Position numbers and translations under genes: made by a program
Shown here: piece after piece, positions 58,006 through 64,000 of the stretch
Layout of the letters: every line of letters begins with the position of its first letter
Position numbering within the stretch: the first letter of the stretch is position 1
Assembly (NCBI RefSeq): GCF_041435495.1
Contig: NZ_CP108644.1
Location: 4,945,501-5,009,500, forward strand
Reading direction: 5' to 3'
Source of the DNA: Streptomyces sp. NBC_01116
GTDB lineage: Bacteria > Actinomycetota > Actinomycetes > Streptomycetales > Streptomycetaceae
DNA length: 64,000 bases
Notes under the pieces: generated by a model
The model's database searches: none
Seen by the model: only the letters and a program-made list of their open reading frames with translations
What the model was told of the DNA's origin: nothing

Positions 58006-59125
58006 TCGGGTTGGTGAAGCCGGTGAAGTAGAGCCCCGGGGCGCCCTTCGGCGAGCGTCCGCCGTGGGCGACCGGGCGGCCCCGCCCGTCCAGGACGTCC
58101 AGGTGACCGAGCAGGGGCTCCAGCGCGCGGTCGTAGCCGGTGGCGGCGATGACGGCATCCGGGGTGAGACGGGTGCCGTCGGCCAGGACCACCGTGTCCC
58201 TGTCGAAGGAGGCGACCGTCGCCACCGGGGTGACCGCCCCGGTCCTGACCGCGTCGATCAACCCCACGTCCTGGACCGGGATCGCGCCCTGGCGGACCCG
58301 GGAGTACAGGCCGGTGTCGGGGCGGGGGAGGCCCTGGGCGGCCAGGTCGGGCACGGCTATCCGGCACATCACGGCCCCCGCGCGGTCGACGAGCCGCACC
58401 GGGAGGCGGCGGACCAGGATGCCGGTGGCCTGGGCCGGCCAGCCCGCGGTGGAGCGGCGGACGATGTGCGGGACCGTGCGGACCGCGATACGCACCCGGG
58501 ACGCGCCGCCCTCCGCGAGGTCCGCGGCGATCTCCGCGCCCGTGTTGCCGATGCCGACGACCAGGACGTCCCGGCCGGTGTACGGGGCCGGGGCGCGGTA
58601 CTGCGCGGCGTGCAGCAGTTCGCCCGTGAACGTGTCGCGGCCCGGCCAGTCGGGGATGCGCGGGGTGTGGTTGAAGCCGGTCGCGACGACCACCGCGCGG
58701 CCCCGCAGGACCCGCCCGCCCGTCGCCGTGAGCTGCCAGTCGCCGGAGCCGTCGGGGGCCCGGTCGATCCTGGTCACCTCGACGCCGGTGACCACTTCGA
58801 GCCCGTGGTGCTCGGTGTACTTCTCCAGATACCGCACCACGTCGTCCCGGCCCACCCACCGCCCGAACCTGCGCGGCATCCTCAGCCCCGGCAGCGCCGA
58901 CCAGCGGCGGGTCGTGTGCAGGTGCAGCCGGTCGTAGTGGCCGCGCCAGGACGCGCCGACCCGGTCCGACTTCTCCAGGACCACGGCCCGTACGCCCCGG
59001 GCGCGCAGGGCGGCGGCGGTGGCGAGGCCTCCTGGGCCGCCGCCGATGACGTAGACGGGACGGACGTCCGTACGGTCGGTGAGGGCGGCGGCGTCACGGC
59101 CTGCGGGGGACGGGCTGTTGGGCAT
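57932..59125 (-). CDS. FAD-dependent NAD(P)H monooxygenase/oxidoreductase
   Basis: A 397-residue two-dinucleotide flavoprotein. The FAD motif is VYVIGGGPGGLATAAALRAR (about 24-43), the NADPH motif VLVVGIGNTGAEIAADLAEG (about 187-206), and the late motif IAATGYDRALEPLLGHL. The motif between them, RSTAGWPAQATG, resembles small FMO/YUCCA-like and CzcO-type enzymes, not full Baeyer-Villiger enzymes, whose FxGxxxHxxxW signature is absent. Its 3' end overlaps the convergent MFS gene. Confidence 0.87.
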   Translation of the reverse strand: MPNSPSPAGRDAAALTDRTDVRPVYVIGGGPGGLATAAALRARGVRAVVLEKSDRVGASWRGHYDRLHLHTTRRWSALPGLRMPRRFGRWVGRDDVVRYLEKYTEHHGLEVVTGVEVTRIDRAPDGSGDWQLTATGGRVLRGRAVVVATGFNHTPRIPDWPGRDTFTGELLHAAQYRAPAPYTGRDVLVVGIGNTGAEIAADLAEGGASRVRIAVRTVPHIVRRSTAGWPAQATGILVRRLPVRLVDRAGAVMCRIAVPDLAAQGLPRPDTGLYSRVRQGAIPVQDVGLIDAVRTGAVTPVATVASFDRDTVVLADGTRLTPDAVIAATGYDRALEPLLGHLDVLDGRGRPVAHGGRSPKGAPGLYFTGFTNPISGMLREMALDAEKIAKRVARASH

Positions 59126-59344
59126 GGTTCGGAGCGTAATCGTCCGCTCTGTTGATGGGTCTCGGTCAAGAGGGAAATCGATTGCGAATTGATCACGGAC
59201 CGGGGGCCGGCCGATCGCGCGCCGGGGTGCGGGCGCGGGCCGGGGCGGTCAGGGGCGCTGCCGGCGCCGGTCGCGGCGCCCCCACAGGCTCCCGGCACGT
59301 GCCACGCTTCCTTCCTCTTGCGCCGGGCCCGCATGTCCGCTGAA

Positions 59345-59359
59345 CTGACGTACCGTCAG
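59345..59359. promoter_or_regulatory. TetR-type operator, CTGACG family (site 7)
   Basis: CTGACGTACCGTCAG is a perfect 6-bp-arm palindrome, 22-36 bp upstream of the DoxX gene. It places the DoxX-DUF35 operon in the same putative regulon as the acyl-CoA genes. Confidence 0.65.
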
Positions 59360-59380
59360 AAACTTTTCACCGGAGGCCCG

Positions 59381-59833
59381 ATGCAGACGATCTGGCTCAG
59401 CGGCGCGGAGTGGCTCGCCGTCCTGCGCATAGGCCTCGGCCTGTGGTGGCTGGAGAGCTGGCGGCACAAGGACAAGAAGGGCTGGTTCGAGCGCGGCACG
59501 GGCATCGCCTGGGCGGCGGACGTCGCGGGCAAGCACCGCTGGGGCGTGGTGCGCACGGGCTTCCGGCGGGTCGTCGAACCGCGCCCGAAGGCGATGGCGT
59601 ACCTCGTCGTCTACGCGGAACTGGCCCTGGGCCTGGGCCTGGTGACGGGATTCCTCACCCCGGTCGCCCTGGCCGCCGGCCTCCTCCTCAACCTGCTCTA
59701 CCTGGTCCTGATGATCCACGACTGGGCCGAGCAGGGGCAGAACGCGATGATGGCGCTGATCTCCCTGGTGGCCCTGTTCGCGATGGCCTGGCAGACCTGG
59801 TCCCTGGACTCCGCCCTCGGGCTCTTCCCGTGA
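59381..59833 (+). CDS. DoxX-family membrane protein
   Basis: A 150-residue membrane protein with four helices: WLAVLRIGLGLWWLESWRHK at the start, then MAYLVVYAELALGLGLVTGF, VALAAGLLLNLLYLVLMIHD and MALISLVALFAMAWQTWSLD. The WRHKDKKGWFERG segment after helix 1 is conserved in this actinobacterial DoxX subgroup. Members appear in oxidoreductase-linked membrane complexes. The ATG follows GGAGG. The TGA stop overlaps the GTG of the next gene. The upstream operator suggests induction with acyl-CoA catabolism. Confidence 0.85.
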   Translation: MQTIWLSGAEWLAVLRIGLGLWWLESWRHKDKKGWFERGTGIAWAADVAGKHRWGVVRTGFRRVVEPRPKAMAYLVVYAELALGLGLVTGFLTPVALAAGLLLNLLYLVLMIHDWAEQGQNAMMALISLVALFAMAWQTWSLDSALGLFP

Positions 59834-60288
59834 CCCCGCGGCGCGCGGCGGCCCCGCGCTTCGACCTCCCCGAACCGGACGCCTTCACCCGCCCCTACTG
59901 GGACGCGGCGGCGGAGGGGCGCCTGCTCCTGCGCCGCTGCGGCGGATGCGGCCGGGCCCATCACTACCCGCGCGAGTTCTGCCCGTACTGCTGGAGCGAG
60001 GACGTCGGCTGGGAGCGCGCGAGCGGGGAGGCGACCCTCTACACGTGGTCCGTCGTCCACCGCAACGACCTTCCGCCCTTCGGCTCCCGCGTCCCGTACG
60101 TCGCGGCCGTCGTCGACCTCGCCGAGGGCCCCCGGATGATGACGGAGGTCGTGGAGTGCGCGCACGCCGACCTCCGGATCGGGATGGGGCTGACGGTCAC
60201 GTTCCGGGGCGGGAGCGGCCGCGGGGGTGGGGGCGCGGAAGCGGAGGGCGGCGGCGAAGCCGTGGCGGTCTTCCGGCCCCGGCGGTGA
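59830..60288 (+). CDS. DUF35 Zn-ribbon/OB-fold protein (thiolase/hydratase/aldolase partner)
   Basis: A 152-residue protein. The rubredoxin-like zinc ribbon CGGCGRAHHYPREFCPYC (about 38-55) is followed by an OB fold (EATLYTWSVVHRNDLPPFGS, RVPYVAAVVDLAEGPRMMTE). DUF35 proteins form complexes with SCP2-like thiolases, retro-aldolases or MaoC hydratases in steroid side-chain degradation. A thiolase of that type is encoded 2.6 kb away on the other strand. The GTG start overlaps the DoxX stop (GTGA). The last 20 residues are Gly/Glu-rich. Confidence 0.87.
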   Translation: MTPRRAAAPRFDLPEPDAFTRPYWDAAAEGRLLLRRCGGCGRAHHYPREFCPYCWSEDVGWERASGEATLYTWSVVHRNDLPPFGSRVPYVAAVVDLAEGPRMMTEVVECAHADLRIGMGLTVTFRGGSGRGGGGAEAEGGGEAVAVFRPRR

Positions 60289-60431
60289 CCTCCGGGCGCG
60301 CCGGGTCCCTCGGGCGGGGGAGGGCGCCGAGTGTCTTTCGAAGTAGTTCCCCGTCATGGGCGCCGGCTGCGCCGGAGGGAAGGCCGCCCGCCACCGTGAC
60401 CACCGCCACCACCATCGACGTCAGCGGCTGA

Positions 60432-61025
60432 TCACAGCCCCGGCGCGCCCCACACCGGGAACCACCGCGACAGGTCCTTCTCCACCCGGAGGTCGTCCCC
60501 GAGGACGCCCCGCACCTGGAGCTCCAGCTGGTTGTCCCGCTTCTCGGCGTCTCCGGGGAGCGGGGCGAACGGATAGAACGTGCCGCGCTTGTAGAGGTAC
60601 ACCAGGGCCAGGGACCGGCTCTCCGCGCCCTCCGCGCCCCGGAAGCCGATCAGGGAGCAGAGCAGCTGCGGGCCGAAGCCGCCGTCCTGGAGCAGGGTGT
60701 TGACCGCGTGGAGGTCGTTGACCAGGGCGGCGGAGTCGTCGGCCGGGTGGCGGGCGAGCAGCCAGGTGTAGCCGTACGCGTCCCGGCTGAACTCCACCGG
60801 GATGCCGCCGCGCTCCGTGTCCGCGTCCAGCAGTTCGCGTACGTCATCCTGGAGCCGGGCGAAGCCACCGCCCTCCACGCCCGCGAAGCAGACCGATCCC
60901 AGGCCGGTCGGTGTGAAGCCGGCGGCGGCCTGGAGGGTGAGGGCGGCGGAGGGGACGGCGAAGAGCTGGTCGAGGTCGGGACGGACCGGTTTGCTCCGGC
61001 CGAGGATCGCGTCGAGCAGGCCCAC
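60432..61025 (-). CDS. pspAB: PspA-associated protein PspAB
   Basis: A 197-residue soluble protein starting VGLLDAILGRSKPVRPDLDQ, which matches the actinobacterial PspAB family. Segments GFTPTGLGSVCFAGVEGGGF and FGPQLLCSLIGFRG are typical, and there is no enzymatic motif. It sits 33 bp downstream of htpX on the same strand, the usual pairing, and is thought to belong to envelope-stress responses. The GTG at 61025 has GAGGAG at good distance. The 143-bp gap to the DUF35 gene holds only a weak hairpin. Confidence 0.85.
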   Translation of the reverse strand: MGLLDAILGRSKPVRPDLDQLFAVPSAALTLQAAAGFTPTGLGSVCFAGVEGGGFARLQDDVRELLDADTERGGIPVEFSRDAYGYTWLLARHPADDSAALVNDLHAVNTLLQDGGFGPQLLCSLIGFRGAEGAESRSLALVYLYKRGTFYPFAPLPGDAEKRDNQLELQVRGVLGDDLRVEKDLSRWFPVWGAPGL

Positions 61026-61058
61026 GGGTGTGACTCCTCACGGTTCTCTACTGCGTGC

Positions 61059-61967
61059 TCAGCGGGACAGGTCGGCGGAGATGCGGGACAGCTGGTCCAG
61101 GCGCTGCTCCAGCGTCGGGTGGGAGGAGAACAGCCGGCCCAGGCTCTCCTTCGCGGAGAACGCCGGCACGAAGTAGAAGGCGTTGTACGGCTCCGCCTTC
61201 CGCAGGTCCTCGGTCGGGATGCGGGCCATCTGCCCGCTGACCTTCGTGAGGGCGGAGGCGAGCGCGGAGGGCCGGCCGGTGAGCAGGGCGGCGGCCCGGT
61301 CGGCGGACAGCTCGCGGTAGCGGGAGAGCAGCCGGGTCAGCAGGAAGCTGATGGCGTACACGACGGCGCTGATCAGCGGGATCAGCAGCAGGAGGATGCC
61401 CGCCGGATCGTTGCCCGGCCTGCTGCGGGCGAAGCCGCCCCACAGGGCGATACGGGTGACGATGCCCGCCAGCACGCCGAGGAACGAGGCGATCGTCATG
61501 ACGGCCACGTCCCGGTGCGCGACGTGCGACATCTCGTGGGCGAGGACGCCCTCCAGCTCCTCCGGCTCCAGTCTGCGCAGCAGGCCCGTCGTCGCGCAGA
61601 CCAGGGCCGTCCTCTCGCTCCGGCCGGTGGCGAACGCGTTCGGTACGTCGCTCTCGGCGATGGCCACCTTGGGCTTCGGCATGTCCGCCAGCGCACAGAT
61701 CCGGTCGATGGTGCCGTGCAGTTCGGGGGCCTGCTCGGGGGTGACCTCGCGGGCCCCCATGCCGTACGCGGCGATGCGGTCGCTGAACCAGAACTGGGCG
61801 ATGAACAGACCGCCCGTGATGACCAGGATGACCGGCCAGGAACCCCGCAGGGCCGCGAGGAGCACGCCCACGAAGACGACGTAGAGCAGACCGATCAGGA
61901 ACATGGTGGTGACCATGCGACCGGTCAGGCCCCGGTCGGGGGCGTAGCGCGAACGGGCTCGTGGCAT
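61059..61967 (-). CDS. htpX: Membrane zinc metalloprotease HtpX
   Basis: A 302-residue M48-family protease for quality control of membrane proteins. Two N-terminal helices (MVTTMFLIGLLYVVFVGVLL, PVILVITGGLFIAQFWFSD) are followed by the cytosolic catalytic domain with the zinc motif LAHEMSHVAHRD (HExxH). The third ligand lies in SRYRELSADRAAALLTGRPS. Two further helices sit around residues 155-215. SSHPTLEQRLDQLSRI is the normal C-terminus. The ATG at 61967 follows GGGAGG; the 7-residue extension is ignored. It forms an operon with pspAB. Confidence 0.93.
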   Translation of the reverse strand: MPRARSRYAPDRGLTGRMVTTMFLIGLLYVVFVGVLLAALRGSWPVILVITGGLFIAQFWFSDRIAAYGMGAREVTPEQAPELHGTIDRICALADMPKPKVAIAESDVPNAFATGRSERTALVCATTGLLRRLEPEELEGVLAHEMSHVAHRDVAVMTIASFLGVLAGIVTRIALWGGFARSRPGNDPAGILLLLIPLISAVVYAISFLLTRLLSRYRELSADRAAALLTGRPSALASALTKVSGQMARIPTEDLRKAEPYNAFYFVPAFSAKESLGRLFSSHPTLEQRLDQLSRISADLSR

Positions 61968-62121
61968 CGGTGCCTCCCAACAGCTCACCTCTTACCTGAC
62001 TCCCATAGTGCCCCTTTGCGGTGAGAACGGGATAAAAGTGCTGTCTACACCGGCCTGCGCGCGTCCGCACGGGCCCGAGCTGCTCCGGCCGTGGCCGTCC
62101 GCCCGGGGCCGCCCGCGCCGG

Positions 62122-62820
62122 TCACGGCCAGAGCAGCTCGCGCGCCCAGCCGCCGTCGTCCTGGCGCCGGTAGCGCAGCCGGATGTGCCGGCGCCGGGCG
62201 TCGCCCTGGAAGAACTCGGCCTCGGCCGGCTCGACCACGTACCGGGCCCAGGTCGGAGCCTCCGTGTCCGGTTCCGCCCGCGCCCGGTCCCAGGCCGCGT
62301 CCGCCGCCCGGTGCAGCTCCGCCACGGAGCCCACGACCTCGCTCTGCGCCCCGGTCAGCGCGGCGGCGAGCGCCCCGGTGGACCGGGCGTGCAGGTCGGC
62401 GTGGCTCTCGGCGGGCGTGCAGCGGACGACGGGGCCCCGGATCCGTACCTGCCGGCCCTGCGCGGGCCAGTAGAAACCGAGCGCGGCGTACGGGCGGGCG
62501 GCGAGCTGGTGGCCCTTGGCGCTGGTGGCGTGGGTGGCGAAGTGGAAGCCGCGCCCGTCGGCGTCGTGGAGGAGCAGCGTGCGTACGTCGGGCAGCCCCT
62601 CGGCGTCGGCCGTGGCGAGGCTCATCGCGTGCGGCTCGGCCTGCCCGGCGGCCACGGCCTCGGCGAACCAGGTGTGGAAGAGGGGGACCGGGGCGGGCGG
62701 GGCCGACGCGGGATCGAAGGACGGCAGCTCGGTGTCCCAGACGCGCTGGGCGTGCAGGAGGCCGTGGAAACCGGTGGAGGGGGGCGCGGCGGCCGCGCTG
62801 TCGTCGGTCATGAGGGCCAT
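62122..62820 (-). CDS. PdxH-like (PNPOx) flavin enzyme, divergent paralogue
   Basis: A 232-residue PNPOx-fold enzyme with the PdxH/PhzG layout: FHTWFAEAVAAGQAEPHAMS, LPDVRTLLLHDADGRGFHFA, SAKGHQLAARPYAALGFYWP and RQVRIRGPVV. The C-terminus (ARRRHIRLRYRRQDDGGWAR, ELLWP) lacks the strict RLxP ending and the GWxxSxQS segment of true PdxH, whose gene is at 4030. It may therefore be an FMN oxidase for another substrate, as PhzG is. The start is ATG 62820 or 62811. Confidence 0.8.
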   Translation of the reverse strand: MALMTDDSAAAAPPSTGFHGLLHAQRVWDTELPSFDPASAPPAPVPLFHTWFAEAVAAGQAEPHAMSLATADAEGLPDVRTLLLHDADGRGFHFATHATSAKGHQLAARPYAALGFYWPAQGRQVRIRGPVVRCTPAESHADLHARSTGALAAALTGAQSEVVGSVAELHRAADAAWDRARAEPDTEAPTWARYVVEPAEAEFFQGDARRRHIRLRYRRQDDGGWARELLWP

Positions 62821-62877
62821 TGGACCCCACGGGCGCACCCGGGTGCACGGGAGCATGCCGCGTCCGCGCCCGGCCGC

Positions 62878-63999
62878 TCACCCCCGCCCCAGCACCACCG
62901 TCCCCGACGAGCAGAACCAGCCGCCCGTCCCGGAGGCCACCGCCAGCTCCGGGCGCCCGCCCCCGGGCCGGCGCACCTGGCGTTCGCCGGCCTCGCCGCG
63001 CAGTTGCCGTACCGCTTCCACCAGCAGGAACAGCCCTCGCATCCCGGGATGGCAGGCGGACAGGCCGCCGCCGTCCGTGTTCACCGGAAGCTCGCCGCGC
63101 AGCCCGGTGCGGCCCTTCTCGACGAACGCGCCGCCCTCGCCCTTCGCGCAGAAACCCAGGTCCTCCAGGGTCACCAGTGTCATGTACGTGAACGCGTCGT
63201 AGATCTCGGCCAGGTCGATGTCGGCGGGCCGCACCCCGGCCCGTTCGAAGGCGAGGCGGCCGGAGACGGCGGCGGGGGAGACCGTGAAGTCCTCCCACTC
63301 GGACATCGTGGCGTGCGAGACGTGCTCCCCGGTCCCCAGGATCCAGACGGGCGCCTTCGCCGTGTCGGGTACGTACTCCTCGGCGGCCAGCAGCACCGCG
63401 CAGCCCCCGTCGCTGCGGATGCAGCAGTGCAGCTTGGTGAACGGGTCCGCGATCATCGGGCCGGAGAGGACGTCGTCGACCGTGATCGGGTCCCGGAACA
63501 TCGCCTCCGGGTTCGCCGCCGCGTTCGCCCGCGCCGTCACCGCCACCTCGGCGAGCTGCTCCAACGTCGTGCCGTACGCGTGCATGTGGCGGCGGGCGGC
63601 CATGGCGTACTTGGCGATCAGCGAGTGACCGTACGGCACTTCGAACTGCGAAGGCCCACGCGCCCCGAACGACAGGTTGGACGTGCGGCGGCCCGCCTTG
63701 ATGTCGGCCCGGGCCGTCGATCCGTACACCAGGAGCACGGCACGGGCCCGGCCCGCGGCGATGGCGTCCGCCGCGTGGGCGGCCATCACCTCCCAGGTGG
63801 CGCCGCCCACCGCCGTGGAGTCGACCCAGGTGGGCCGCAGCCCCAGATACTCGGCCACCTCCACCGGGGCGAGCGTCCCGAGCCCCGCCGAGGCGAAGCC
63901 GTCGACGACCGAGCGGTCGAGGCCGGAGTCGGCGAGCGCGCGGCGGGCGGCCTGGGCGTGCAGGGCGTACGGCGTGGCGTCGTCGACGCGGCCGCAGTC
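62878..63999 (-). CDS. Thiolase-family protein (SCP2/lipid-transfer type), 5' end outside window
   Basis: At least 373 residues; the frame is open to the window edge and begins mid-gene (DCGRVDDATPYALHAQAARR). Landmarks are a thiolase-like first half, FGARGPSQFEVPYGHS, DLAEIYDAFTYMTLVTLEDL, GFCAKGEGGAFVEKG and NTDGGGLSACHPGMRGLFLL (conserved active-site His region). This group includes the Ltp2-type retro-aldolases and acetyl-CoA acyltransferases that need a DUF35 partner; one is encoded at 59830. Its promoter is not visible, so regulon membership cannot be checked. Confidence 0.87.
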   Translation of the reverse strand, partial: DCGRVDDATPYALHAQAARRALADSGLDRSVVDGFASAGLGTLAPVEVAEYLGLRPTWVDSTAVGGATWEVMAAHAADAIAAGRARAVLLVYGSTARADIKAGRRTSNLSFGARGPSQFEVPYGHSLIAKYAMAARRHMHAYGTTLEQLAEVAVTARANAAANPEAMFRDPITVDDVLSGPMIADPFTKLHCCIRSDGGCAVLLAAEEYVPDTAKAPVWILGTGEHVSHATMSEWEDFTVSPAAVSGRLAFERAGVRPADIDLAEIYDAFTYMTLVTLEDLGFCAKGEGGAFVEKGRTGLRGELPVNTDGGGLSACHPGMRGLFLLVEAVRQLRGEAGERQVRRPGGGRPELAVASGTGGWFCSSGTVVLGRG

Positions 64000-64000
64000 C

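Overview
The window is a high-GC actinobacterial chromosome segment, almost certainly Streptomyces. Evidence: the codon and third-position GC bias, a DmdR1-type iron regulator, an AfsR/SARP-type regulator, CGNR/ABATE proteins, an ECF sigma factor with a zinc-finger anti-sigma partner, and frequent GTG starts. No rRNA, CRISPR array or intact transposase was seen. One tRNA, initiator tRNA-fMet, lies at 49365-49438.

Region 1 (1-10.3 kb) is core-like: a methyltransferase tail, an XRE-cupin regulator divergent from a methyltransferase, a VOC protein, a citrate synthase divergent from pdxH, a secreted phytase, a PAS/PAS/GAF protein, a SIS-domain sugar-phosphate protein and dmdR1. A strongly structured intergenic element lies between pdxH and the phytase gene. 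A DasR-like site lies between the SIS gene and dmdR1.

Region 2 (10.3-25.1 kb) holds an alpha/beta-hydrolase-fold protein with no catalytic serine, a TTA codon and an SOS-box-like site upstream. It continues with an ABC exporter pair, a prim-pol-like protein, an HTH/TPR-type regulator, a Gln/Pro-rich membrane protein, a MITE-like repeat, an orphan lipoprotein binding protein, purU, an ECF sigma/anti-sigma pair, a STAS protein and an EF-hand protein.

Region 3 (25.1-49.3 kb) plus 59.1-64 kb is rich in acyl-CoA catabolism genes: an acyl-CoA synthetase, an amidohydrolase, three acyl-CoA dehydrogenases, a cyclase-family hydrolase, an SDR, a zinc alcohol dehydrogenase, a flavin reductase, an enoyl-CoA hydratase with an NDP-forming acyl-CoA ligase, DoxX, a DUF35 protein and a thiolase. 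Seven near-identical palindromes (consensus CTGACGnnnCGTCAG) sit in six promoter regions of these genes and were noticed nowhere else. They look like one TetR-type regulon whose regulator is outside the window. The families together resemble steroid or other polycyclic/branched acid degradation, but the substrate is not proven.

Interspersed are transporters (three MFS), a GlxA-type regulator, a TetR/oxidoreductase pair with tandem operators, two CGNR proteins flanking a second MITE-like element, and two NmrA-type proteins around an AraC regulator. The last part also holds an AhpD-like protein, a large AfsR-like regulator, a flavin monooxygenase, htpX-pspAB and a second PNPOx-fold protein. The first and last genes are cut by the window edges.
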